In this document: positions 13,401 through 20,428 of the stretch, in pieces
How positions within the stretch are numbered: position 1 is the stretch's first letter
Layout: every line of letters starts with the position of its first letter
From: a virus
Virus record (IMG/VR): IMGVR_UViG_3300022843_000057
Span: 1-26,412 of that record
Reading direction: 5' to 3' (one strand)
Length of the DNA: 26,412 nucleotides
Notes under the pieces: generated by a model
Told to the model about the DNA's origin: nothing
Seen by the model: the letters and a program-made list of their open reading frames with translations, nothing else
Databases searched by the model: none
Program-made: the position numbers and the translations under genes

Positions 13401-13784
13401 ATGGCATATTCAGCAGCAGTAGTTGAGCACTACGAAAATCCACGCAATGTGGGAAAGTTCGAAATAGACGAAACCATTGGCACCGGAATGGTTGGCGCCC
13501 CCGCTTGTGGTGATGTGATGAAGTTGCAAATCAAAGTCGTAGACGATGTTATCACTGATGCGCGTTTCAAAACATATGGGTGCGGCAGTGCTATCGCAAG
13601 TTCAAGTTTAATTACCGAAATGGTTAAGGGTATGACCCTTGATCAGGCGGCCGCCATCAAGAACAGTGAACTGGCAGAAGAACTTGCACTCCCTCCAGTT
13701 AAAATTCACTGTAGTATTTTGGCAGAGGATGCTATCAAAGCAGCAGTCGCAGACTACAGATCCAAACATGATAACACTAACTGA
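13401..13784 (+). CDS. iscU: IscU Fe-S cluster scaffold
   Basis: The 127-residue protein (E. coli IscU is 128) has all three scaffold cysteines, Cys36 (APACGD), Cys61 (YGCGSA) and Cys104 ([10 protein letters not shown]), and the conserved Asp38. Residues 97-101 are LPPVK, the motif recognised by the HscA chaperone, so the protein appears able to plug into the host HscA/HscB system. It assembles [2Fe-2S] clusters using sulfur from the cysteine desulfurase IscS, which is not encoded here and would have to come from the host. GAGG precedes the ATG. Its end overlaps iscA by 17 nt. Confidence 0.95.
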   Translation: MAYSAAVVEHYENPRNVGKFEIDETIGTGMVGAPACGDVMKLQIKVVDDVITDARFKTYGCGSAIASSSLITEMVKGMTLDQAAAIKNSELAEELALPPVKIHCSILAEDAIKAAVADYRSKHDNTN

Positions 13785-14091
13785 AGTTGCAGCCAACAAA
13801 GTTAAAAAACAACTAGACAAGCGAGGGTTTGGCTTAGGTATTCGCCTTGGCGTAAAAACTACTGGATGCAGTGGACTAGCATATGTGTTAGAATTTGTTG
13901 ACTCTGTAAATTTCTCCGAAGATACTGAAATTACCTCCAATGGTATCACAGTAGTGATAGATCCAAAATCCTTGGTGTATATGCAGGGACTGGTGGTTGA
14001 TTATGTTCGAAATGGACTCAATGAAGGATTTGAGTTCAGGAATCCCAACGAGCGTGATCGTTGCGGTTGCGGAGAAAGTTTTAGAATATGA
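13768..14091 (+). CDS. iscA: IscA A-type Fe-S carrier
   Basis: Starting at ATG 13768, the product is 107 residues, exactly the length of E. coli IscA, and begins [16 protein letters not shown]. Cluster-ligand cysteines are Cys34 (TGCSGLAY), Cys99 and Cys101 (CGCGESF). A longer in-frame extension to 13639 is an overlap of iscU in another frame and is not credible. It carries iron or Fe-S clusters from IscU to targets. Its TGA overlaps the ATG of a 22-codon frame leading into dadA, so translation is coupled onward. Confidence 0.93.
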   Translation: MITLTEVAANKVKKQLDKRGFGLGIRLGVKTTGCSGLAYVLEFVDSVNFSEDTEITSNGITVVIDPKSLVYMQGLVVDYVRNGLNEGFEFRNPNERDRCGCGESFRI

Positions 14092-14156
14092 AGATAGGGT
14101 ACAATAGAAATTTCTGGAATGATCTAGATTTAACACAACAATACAATATAAGATGA
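14088..14156 (+). CDS. Predicted 22-residue coupling peptide between iscA and dadA
   Basis: The frame starts in an ATGA with the iscA stop and ends in an ATGA with the dadA start, filling the 61-nt gap exactly. It encodes a 22-residue peptide ([11 protein letters not shown]... to ...YNIR). It could pass ribosomes from iscA to dadA rather than make a functional peptide. Two consecutive ATGA junctions are suggestive but could be chance in AT-rich sequence. Confidence 0.4.
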   Translation: MKIGYNRNFWNDLDLTQQYNIR

Positions 14157-15337
14157 CAAACAAAAAAGTAGCAGTTGTTGGTGCAGGAATATCTGGTGTA
14201 TGTGCAGCGTATTACCTTGCACGAGCAGGATATCAAGTCACGGTGTATGACGCAGAGCGCTATCCCGCCATGCGAACTAGTTTTGCCAATGGTGGTCAGG
14301 TATCAGTTAGCAATAGCGAAGTTTGGACAACATGGAGTAATGTGTTCAAGGGTATCAAGTGGATGTTTCGCAAGGATGCTCCTTTGCTTATTAAACCCAG
14401 TTTTGAATGGGCTCGTATCAAGTGGATGATCAAGTTCTTATGGACAACTATGCGAGGTAGTGCAGATGCAAACACTGCGGAGACTATCCGCATGGGACTA
14501 GAAGCACGAGCATTGTACAAAGACATCATTGCAGAAGAAGGATTGGAGTTTGATCAATCCAGCAGTGGCATCCTACACTTCTATAAGAATCCAGAATATC
14601 TACAAAACGCACACAATGTAAAAGAACTGTACAACGCAAATGGATGTTCTTGGGATATGCTAGGCGAAATGCAAACCAAATCAATGGATCCTGCACTGGC
14701 ACAAATTAGTGGTATTGTAGGCGGTGCATGGACTGGTGAAGACTGGACTGGTGATATACACAAGTTCTGTACTGAATTATGTAAGGTGTTAGAGACAAAG
14801 TATGGTGTGGAATTTAAATTTAACACTGAGATTAAAGACGGTTATGAACTAGCACTATACGATAAAGTTGTTGTTAGCAATGGCGTTGGTAGTACTGCAC
14901 TTGCTAAACTGATTGGCGATAGCATTGATGTGTATCCAGTTAAGGGATATAGTATTACTATCAACGCCAGTGATGATGATATGAAGTATGTACCAAAGGT
15001 TAGTCTATTAGATGACGAGGCAAAGATTGTTACCAGCACACTGGGAAACCGATTACGTGTTGCGGGTACTGCCGAACTTGCTGGAGAAGACTATGACATT
15101 AGGCGTGATCGCATTGAACCCTTGTTGAATTGGGTACACACTAACTTTCCCAATATCAATACCAGTGACTACACACAATGGGCATGTTTGCGTCCTATGG
15201 CACCAGACATGATGCCTATCATCAAACAAAGCAAGGTTGACAGCAGAGTATTTTACCATACTGGCCACGGTCACTTGGGTTGGACACTAAGTCCTGCAAC
15301 TGCTAAGAAATTAGTGATGATAATATCTGAATCTTAA
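14153..15337 (+). CDS. dadA: D-amino acid dehydrogenase (DadA-like) FAD oxidoreductase
   Basis: The 394-residue protein is a FAD-dependent D-amino acid dehydrogenase of the DadA family. It has the Rossmann FAD motif GAGISG (10-15), SFANGGQVS in the catalytic region and a closing GHGHLGWTLSPATAKKL. DadA oxidatively deaminates D-amino acids such as D-alanine to keto acids plus ammonia, feeding electrons into the respiratory chain at the inner membrane. It is slightly shorter than bacterial enzymes (410-430). It follows the Fe-S genes through coupled frames. In a phage it could release carbon and nitrogen from D-amino acids of the peptidoglycan. That use is inference, and other FAD amine oxidases are the alternative. 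Confidence 0.9.
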   Translation: MTNKKVAVVGAGISGVCAAYYLARAGYQVTVYDAERYPAMRTSFANGGQVSVSNSEVWTTWSNVFKGIKWMFRKDAPLLIKPSFEWARIKWMIKFLWTTMRGSADANTAETIRMGLEARALYKDIIAEEGLEFDQSSSGILHFYKNPEYLQNAHNVKELYNANGCSWDMLGEMQTKSMDPALAQISGIVGGAWTGEDWTGDIHKFCTELCKVLETKYGVEFKFNTEIKDGYELALYDKVVVSNGVGSTALAKLIGDSIDVYPVKGYSITINASDDDMKYVPKVSLLDDEAKIVTSTLGNRLRVAGTAELAGEDYDIRRDRIEPLLNWVHTNFPNINTSDYTQWACLRPMAPDMMPIIKQSKVDSRVFYHTGHGHLGWTLSPATAKKLVMIISES

Positions 15338-15340
15338 CCA

Positions 15341-15369
15341 TTGCAAAACCCGTAGAAATATGGTATAAT
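15341..15369 (+). promoter_or_regulatory. Promoter of mazG and the modification genes
   Basis: TTGCAA (15341-15346), a 17-nt spacer and TATAAT (15364-15369) preceded by TGG. It restarts transcription after the metabolic cassette and probably reads through mazG, the TET-like gene and the first glycosyltransferase-like gene. Confidence 0.85.
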
Positions 15370-15393
15370 ACTACTTTACATTAAGGATATACT

Positions 15394-15810
15394 ATGACAA
15401 AAAATGTTGATTTGAACCAATACAGTAAATTCGTTGAACAAGTTACTTCAGAAGAGAGTAACAGTGTCGACCACTTTGGTCGCCGCTTAAAAGAACTAGC
15501 AGATGTTAACGATGGGTATAATTTCTCACTGTTAATGACCGCCGCTATTGGTATGGCGGCAGAGACTGGCGAGTTCTGCGAACTTCCTAAAAAGATTCTG
15601 TTTCAAGGTAAACCCTTTGATGAAGAAACTATATTCCATATGAAGCGCGAACTAGGTGATGTCATGTGGTACTGGATTAATGCATGTCGTGCGCTCAATC
15701 TAGACCCTAATGATGTGGTTGCCGAGAATGTGCGTAAACTAGAATCTCGTTATCCAGGTGGGTCATTTGATGTGTTCCAATCCGAGAACCGCAAATCTGG
15801 AGACCTATAA
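15394..15810 (+). CDS. mazG: MazG-like nucleotide pyrophosphohydrolase
   Basis: The 138-residue protein is an all-alpha MazG-like NTP pyrophosphatase. The acidic metal-binding motif AETGEF is at residues 56-61, and KRELGDVMWY lies about 28 residues later, forming the E..E...E..D ligand set. Single-domain MazG enzymes are common in marine T4-like phages, where effects on nucleotide pools or on (p)ppGpp have been proposed. The gene is driven by the promoter at 15341-15369 and lies upstream of the TET-like dioxygenase. A role in controlling dNTP pools for DNA modification is possible but unshown. Confidence 0.87.
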   Translation: MTKNVDLNQYSKFVEQVTSEESNSVDHFGRRLKELADVNDGYNFSLLMTAAIGMAAETGEFCELPKKILFQGKPFDEETIFHMKRELGDVMWYWINACRALNLDPNDVVAENVRKLESRYPGGSFDVFQSENRKSGDL

Positions 15811-15813
15811 TAC

Positions 15814-16011
15814 ATGGACTCGTATGATCTTTCCGGAAAACTCCTAGATTCATGGAGAAAAGTTATGTCCAATCAAATTGAATCTGCATCGATAAATAAA
15901 CAGTATCCTAAAATCCATACTTATGTTACAATGGACGATATGGGTAGGCGCAGAGTAATAGGTTGTAGGGTTGAAGGCTCTGATATTATATTAGATGTAG
16001 AAGGAAAGTAA
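15814..16011 (+). CDS. Small protein, unknown function
   Basis: The 65-residue product has a short polar N-terminal helix (SGKLLDSWRKVM) and a beta-hairpin-like C-terminus (MGRRRVIGCRVEGSDIILD). It begins 3 nt after mazG and ends 1 nt before the TET-like dioxygenase, so it is translated inside that operon. I recognise no family. Confidence 0.6.
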   Translation: MDSYDLSGKLLDSWRKVMSNQIESASINKQYPKIHTYVTMDDMGRRRVIGCRVEGSDIILDVEGK

Positions 16012-16012
16012 A

Positions 16013-17350
16013 ATGGTTAGAGTAGTAATAGCACCAACTAAATTTGATGCAGAACATGTGATTGGTCAGTTCATTGACGAATCTCATTACGACGAGGTTA
16101 TCGATGAAGACTGCGATTTCTATGCTCCAACACCATACGGCGAAGATCCGCATGATGAAAGTCGACTGATCTTCAAGTTTCGTAAGAACGCATTCACTTC
16201 TAAAGAATACGTCGATGCATATATCGGATTGGTTGATGCTGCCCAACCACAAACTAATCGTGGTCTTGCTGCTGGCCCTCGTGGTGAAACCGTTGGCGCC
16301 CGTGACTTTGTCAAAGCAGTAGAGTTTGATATTCTCAAGTACTTTATGGAAGACAAGACTTCTGCACTGTATGAAGATGAGATGTCTGATAGTGAACATA
16401 TCAACCGAATTATCCGCAACCATGAATCCGGCGAAAATAAGGAAGACACTCGTGGTGTAGTCTGGCGACGAGGTGGTATTGAAGAAGATGGTCTTGAATA
16501 TGGTAAGTGGTTTAAGCATTGGGTAGAACAGATGTGCGCACTACCAAAGAGCCAACAAGTAGAAAGGGCAAAGGACATCTATGATCGATACATTTCTGAC
16601 ACTTCTTATGCTGCTGCTGTTAACAGCGGTGTTGCTGGTTACTATGATCGTTATCCTAGGTTTCCTTACGGGCGTGTCACTTCTTATAGTTTGGCAAATC
16701 CTAAGTGGACAATGGCATTACCTTACCTCAAGAAACTTAATCAATACTTTAAAGAATTAGTCCCAGGAAAGTACGCTGCTCAAAAACATGTTGCTGATCA
16801 ATTAGACCCCAAGTTCTTGGTAGAGGATACCGTGTTTACTACTATCACGGTTAACAAGAATTTCCGAACCGCAGCGCACCGAGACGCAGGTGATTTGCGC
16901 ACAGGTTTCTCGAACCTCGCGGCACTCACCGGCCCTGATAATAAAGGTTGGACAGGTGCGTATCTTACATTCCCAGAGTTTAGGGTCGCTGTTAATGTAC
17001 GCCCCGGAGATTTGTTATTGGTTAACAACCATGAAGGCATCCATGGAAACTCTGCTATCACTTCCCCCATCGAGGAATCTGACCGTTGTACATTGGTATG
17101 TTACTTCCGTGAGAACATGATGGAACTAGGTTCATGGGAATATGAGCACATCCGTAAAGACTTTGTTGAAGGTCGCAGATTGAATAAAGAACATTCAGAA
17201 TGGCGTGCTGGTTGGAATGGAGTTTCTCCTAGTATGTTCTCGTCTAAAGAATGGTATGGCTATTGTGCTGAACGAGGTGGTGTAGATATGTTGAACAAAT
17301 ATCATCCCAAAGCAAATGAGGTTAAATCATCACTGGAGGAATTTTTCTGA
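16013..17350 (+). CDS. TET/JBP-type 2-oxoglutarate Fe(II) dioxygenase
   Basis: The 445-residue protein has a C-terminal TET/JBP-type dioxygenase domain, about 265-375. The iron ligands are His289 and Asp291 (HRDAGD) and His344 (EGIHGN). Arg358 (DRCTLVCYF) is in the 2-oxoglutarate-binding position, and the intervening GWTGAYLTFPEF and VNVRPGDLLLVNNHE segments are family hallmarks. Phage and eukaryotic relatives oxidise 5-methylcytosine or thymine methyl groups in DNA. The first 260 residues have no named domain and may bind DNA. It is followed 1 nt later by a glycosyltransferase-like gene, the classic phage pairing for glycosylated hydroxymethylcytosine. The C-terminus SSLEEFF resembles the gp43 clamp-binding tail. 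Confidence 0.88.
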   Translation: MVRVVIAPTKFDAEHVIGQFIDESHYDEVIDEDCDFYAPTPYGEDPHDESRLIFKFRKNAFTSKEYVDAYIGLVDAAQPQTNRGLAAGPRGETVGARDFVKAVEFDILKYFMEDKTSALYEDEMSDSEHINRIIRNHESGENKEDTRGVVWRRGGIEEDGLEYGKWFKHWVEQMCALPKSQQVERAKDIYDRYISDTSYAAAVNSGVAGYYDRYPRFPYGRVTSYSLANPKWTMALPYLKKLNQYFKELVPGKYAAQKHVADQLDPKFLVEDTVFTTITVNKNFRTAAHRDAGDLRTGFSNLAALTGPDNKGWTGAYLTFPEFRVAVNVRPGDLLLVNNHEGIHGNSAITSPIEESDRCTLVCYFRENMMELGSWEYEHIRKDFVEGRRLNKEHSEWRAGWNGVSPSMFSSKEWYGYCAERGGVDMLNKYHPKANEVKSSLEEFF

Positions 17351-17351
17351 T

Positions 17352-18158
17352 ATGATTATTACTATTCCTACTCTCATGCGTGAGGATAATCAGAAGTGTT
17401 TTAACAATATGCCACAATGGGTAAAGGATATGACCGTCCTTGCTACTCGTAGTGATCGTGTCGATGAGTTACGGAAACACAACCCATCTGCAACTATCGT
17501 CGATTTAGGTATGACCGAAGGTATTGCGGATGTTCGCCAGCGACTGCTTGATTACGCCAAGGATGAAAAGGTGTTGATCGTTGACGACAGTTGTGTGTTT
17601 ATGCAGCGTGACAGTGAATTGAAACTATCTGAGATCACAGAAGATGGTTGGAAAGACATGTTGCATATGGTTGAAACAATGTTAGATGAGTACCCTTGGG
17701 TTGGTATTAGTGATCGTGGTGGCAACAATCGAGTTCCAGAGGACTTCAAAGAAATTACCCGTTCATACTCTTGTTATGGTATCAATCCCGTCACTATGCG
17801 TGGACATGGAGTTAGGTTTGATGGTATGTATCAAAAGAACAATGAGATCAAACTGTATGAAGATTTCTACGCAACATTGTCTCTATTAACCAAAGGCGTG
17901 AAAAATGCAGTCATCTTTAAGTATGCGTTTAATCATCCTCATGGTAAGCCTGGCGGTAACTCGGTGTTCAGAACCACTGACCTCCAACGAAAGTGCCTTG
18001 AAGCACTCTCAGCAGAATTTCCAGGACTTGTAAAGTTAGTTCGCAAAGAAGATCCTTCTTGGGTTACTGGAGAAGGTGAGAACTTCCGGTGGGAAGCTAT
18101 TATATCATGGTCTGAAGCATATAAGGGCGGTGGTAACTCTTTAGAGGACTTCTTTTAA
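17352..18158 (+). CDS. TET-associated glycosyltransferase-like protein (TAGT type), copy 1
   Basis: The 268-residue protein has a GT-A-like front: a first strand IITIPTLMR, then GIADVRQRLLDYA and LIVDDSCVF with a DD pair at residues 78-79 in the nucleotide-sugar/metal position. A later YEDFYATLSLLTKG holds an acidic pair. The order matches the TET-associated glycosyltransferase group, and it directly follows the TET-like gene. It would add sugar to an oxidised cytosine in DNA (inference). A second, shorter relative is at 25294. The start is ATG 17352 after GGAGGA; an upstream in-frame extension overlaps the TET gene. The tail NSLEDFF closely resembles the polymerase tail. Confidence 0.75.
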   Translation: MIITIPTLMREDNQKCFNNMPQWVKDMTVLATRSDRVDELRKHNPSATIVDLGMTEGIADVRQRLLDYAKDEKVLIVDDSCVFMQRDSELKLSEITEDGWKDMLHMVETMLDEYPWVGISDRGGNNRVPEDFKEITRSYSCYGINPVTMRGHGVRFDGMYQKNNEIKLYEDFYATLSLLTKGVKNAVIFKYAFNHPHGKPGGNSVFRTTDLQRKCLEALSAEFPGLVKLVRKEDPSWVTGEGENFRWEAIISWSEAYKGGGNSLEDFF

Positions 18159-18164
18159 TAAATA
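18157..18164 (+). promoter_or_regulatory. T4-type late promoter candidate before the nuclease gene
   Basis: AATAAATA begins in the stop codon of the glycosyltransferase-like gene, 22 nt before the next ATG, with AAGGAG as ribosome site. It is one base off the TATAAATA consensus. Confidence 0.45.
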
Positions 18165-18186
18165 GTATATTAAAAGGAGTTTTTAG

Positions 18187-18999
18187 ATGGCTGCACAGCA
18201 AGGTTTTGTTTACGAAGAATACACTACTAAGTTTCTTAAGAAATTTGGTTTGTCCGATGGAATCACTGCTGGTGCATCTCACACGCGTCCAGACCTCATG
18301 CTTACCGTTAGAGGTAAATCTGAGGGGTGTGAATTAAAAATATCCCCGACTGCGGGTGGTAGTTTAGTTATTAAAGCGTATGCCAATTCTAGACCGCATT
18401 GGAGGTTTGGTGATATTGAACATGATGATACTGAAAAGCAGTTCATGGTTGATCTTGCCAAGCAGTCTGGAGTATTGGATCAGATTAATAAAAAGTGGGA
18501 TCTTCCTGTTTATAATATATCTGATAGATCCGGTGTATGGGAAACTCAAATGTTGAAGATCCCACTACGAGAGCGTTATGACTTTGACCTTAAGACATGT
18601 CCCGACATTAAGATGGCACTGCCTTCAGACTCAATGTCAAAATACTATAATCTAAAAAAGACATACTATATCAACGTAGGTACGCATGGGTTTTATCTAC
18701 TTGGTAGTAAAGACCCATTAGGATTGAACGACCAGATGAAAGCGCAGGGCAAACCCCCTGTTCCAAAATTTGAACAACACTGTAGGATAACTGCTCGTGT
18801 GCGTTGTCAGTCAAAGGGTGTGACTAAAGCTGACGCGGCAGAGAAGTCTAAAAAGACTATTGGTGCTCAGGGGTATCAGTTTACTTTTACCATTGAATTT
18901 GCTCTGCCCAAGAACACCAGCCCCTACAATATTGCTCCTATCAGTGATGGTTCAGTTAGAATACTTGAAAATCAAGCAAAATATGACTGTCTAAAATAA
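18187..18999 (+). CDS. PD-(D/E)XK-type nuclease candidate
   Basis: In this 270-residue protein, Asp36 (RPDLML), Glu49 and Lys51 (CELKIS) fit the D-(x12)-E-x-K core of the PD-(D/E)XK nuclease fold, preceded by a helical FVYEEYTTKFLKKFG. The remainder is beta-rich and has no named domain. Similar proteins with this N-terminal layout are frequent in marine T4-like phages. It may degrade or process DNA, for example host DNA lacking the phage's base modification, but no specificity can be read. It stands behind a late-type promoter, which argues for a late role. Confidence 0.55.
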   Translation: MAAQQGFVYEEYTTKFLKKFGLSDGITAGASHTRPDLMLTVRGKSEGCELKISPTAGGSLVIKAYANSRPHWRFGDIEHDDTEKQFMVDLAKQSGVLDQINKKWDLPVYNISDRSGVWETQMLKIPLRERYDFDLKTCPDIKMALPSDSMSKYYNLKKTYYINVGTHGFYLLGSKDPLGLNDQMKAQGKPPVPKFEQHCRITARVRCQSKGVTKADAAEKSKKTIGAQGYQFTFTIEFALPKNTSPYNIAPISDGSVRILENQAKYDCLK

Positions 19000-19003
19000 T
19001 CCC

Positions 19004-19032
19004 TTTACTTTATACCATTCCTGTGGTATAAT
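19004..19032 (+). promoter_or_regulatory. Promoter of the PrimPol-like gene
   Basis: TTTACT (19004-19009), a 17-nt spacer and TATAAT (19027-19032) preceded by TGG. The start codon is 9 nt further on, so the transcript is almost leaderless: initiation near 19039 leaves about 3 nt before the ATG. Confidence 0.8.
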
Positions 19033-19041
19033 ATCTGTATT

Positions 19042-19989
19042 ATGTACTCATTGACCATCTTCAAATCGTTATTTGATAAATACACCGACAAACGCTTGGA
19101 CTTCTCCACTTGGGAGCAGTTCGAGAGCATGTTGTACGAACTATCAAAGAAACCAGGCTACAAGGGTTCTCGTGGAGACCCCAAGCAATCTTCCCCCTTA
19201 ATATCCCCTGCTGTATATCATCCAGACACTACTCGTGCGAATAAGAACGTCATCGAGTGGGCCCACTGGGCTGCGGTAGACGTTGATGATCATACATTTG
19301 AAGGAGACTTACAGAATGAGCTTTACTCTAGGTTTGGTGATTGGTATTATGTGTGTTATAGTACTGCGAGCAGCACACTTGACAGACCAAAGTTCCGACT
19401 AGTCTTCCCACTTACTACGCCTGTCGGATCCGATAACATACGACACTTCTGGTATGCCCTTAATACAGAACTTGAGTCAATCGGAGATAGACAAACTAAA
19501 GACTTCAGCAGAATGTATTACGTCCCTGCGATATATCCTAATGCTCATAATTTTATCTTCAGTAATACTGGGAATCATATCGATCCTAGTGCATTGATGG
19601 AAAAACACCCGTATGTCGAAAAGACAGTTACGGGTAACTCGTTCTTTGATAAACTTCCTGAAGAGTTGCAGAACAAGGTTATTGAGCACCGCAAGAACCA
19701 AGCAAATAATAAAAACTTCGCATGGAAATCTTACCGAGACTGCCCATTCATTAATCGCAAGCTCCTTGCTGATTACCTTACTATCAGTGAGACCGGATGG
19801 TACTCTAAGATGTACTCGTTGATGGTTTCCATTGCAATGAACGCAGTCAAACGAGGATATCCTATTACTGCTGCTGAGATTGCTACTTTGTGTAGAGAGT
19901 TAGATATGGATAACGGTAATTGGTATGAGAACCGTCCGATGAAAGTTGAATCAGAAAGAGCAATTGAATATGCATACCGAAACGGATAA
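19042..19989 (+). CDS. PrimPol (archaeo-eukaryotic primase)-like protein
   Basis: The 315-residue protein shows the three motifs of AEP/PrimPol enzymes: hhhDhD as AAVDVDD (Asp80, Asp82), a CYSTASST...KFRLVFPL strand-turn-strand where relatives carry S-x-H, and QTKDFSRMYYVP with the third Asp region. The usual motif II His is not evident. A C-terminal part (about 230-310) is helical, like PriCT-type domains. It might prime DNA synthesis or fill damaged DNA. T4 uses the DnaG-type gp61 as its primase, and no gp61 lies in this window. No ribosome site is obvious and the leader is very short. Confidence 0.65.
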   Translation: MYSLTIFKSLFDKYTDKRLDFSTWEQFESMLYELSKKPGYKGSRGDPKQSSPLISPAVYHPDTTRANKNVIEWAHWAAVDVDDHTFEGDLQNELYSRFGDWYYVCYSTASSTLDRPKFRLVFPLTTPVGSDNIRHFWYALNTELESIGDRQTKDFSRMYYVPAIYPNAHNFIFSNTGNHIDPSALMEKHPYVEKTVTGNSFFDKLPEELQNKVIEHRKNQANNKNFAWKSYRDCPFINRKLLADYLTISETGWYSKMYSLMVSIAMNAVKRGYPITAAEIATLCRELDMDNGNWYENRPMKVESERAIEYAYRNG

Positions 19990-20428
19990 TAAATGGCACA
20001 CCCGATATATAAACCTTGCCAAGGAGGTTTCGGGTTGGAGTAAAGACCCTTCTCGTAAAATTGGTGCTGTTATAGTCGGAGAACATGGTCAGATATTATC
20101 ACAGGGTTACAATGGATTCCCTCGTGGAGTGTTTGACTTAACCGAGAGGTACGACGATCGTCCAACGAAATATAAGTATGTTGTCCATGCTGAGATGAAC
20201 GCCATTTACAACGCCACCCTAAATGGTGTAAAATGTCAGGGTGCAGAACTATATGTCTGGGGACTACCCGTTTGTTCTGAATGTGCAAAAGGTATCATCC
20301 AAGTTGGTATCACGCATGTACATATCCCTCAAGCTGCGTTTGGTGTCAATGTGATGTGGGATGAATCATTCGAATTCACTAAATCAATGTTTATAGAAAG
20401 CGGAGTTACCGTTACAATACATGAATAA
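19970..20428 (+). CDS. dCMP deaminase
   Basis: The 152-residue zinc enzyme has HAEMNAI (ligand His73, proton-shuttling Glu75) and PVCSECA (Cys102 and Cys105), the deoxycytidylate deaminase signature, and the conserved GYNGFPRG loop. It converts dCMP to dUMP, the substrate for ThyX, whose gene starts at 26074. I use ATG 19970, which overlaps the previous gene by 20 nt. A few upstream non-ATG starts exist. In T4 this enzyme balances dC and dT supply. Here cytosines are apparently modified at the DNA level, so dCTP need not be excluded. Confidence 0.9.
   Translation: MHTETDNKWHTRYINLAKEVSGWSKDPSRKIGAVIVGEHGQILSQGYNGFPRGVFDLTERYDDRPTKYKYVVHAEMNAIYNATLNGVKCQGAELYVWGLPVCSECAKGIIQVGITHVHIPQAAFGVNVMWDESFEFTKSMFIESGVTVTIHE

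Noticed and set aside
13647-13654. GCGGCCGC site in iscU as a sign of cloning or a vector join
   Set aside because: It is embedded in normal Ala-Ala-Ala codons of the conserved IscU reading frame, so it is coincidental.
13639-13767. N-terminal extension of IscA upstream of 13768
   Set aside because: It overlaps iscU coding sequence, starts with a non-ATG codon, and the shorter form has exactly the IscA length and a normal first residue.
15892-15900. GATAAATA-like sequences inside genes (15893 and 25893) as late promoters
   Set aside because: They lie within coding sequence and are AT-rich by chance; only intergenic matches were kept.
15986-16578. Two long minus-strand open frames (177 and 152 codons) opposite the TET-like gene
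   Set aside because: The + strand frame encodes a complete conserved dioxygenase; the minus frames have no recognisable motifs and no ribosome sites. They are shadows of biased codon use.
17316-17351. 12-codon N-terminal extension of the first glycosyltransferase-like protein
   Set aside because: It lies inside the TET-like gene in another frame, and ATG 17352 follows the stop with a GGAGGA ribosome site.
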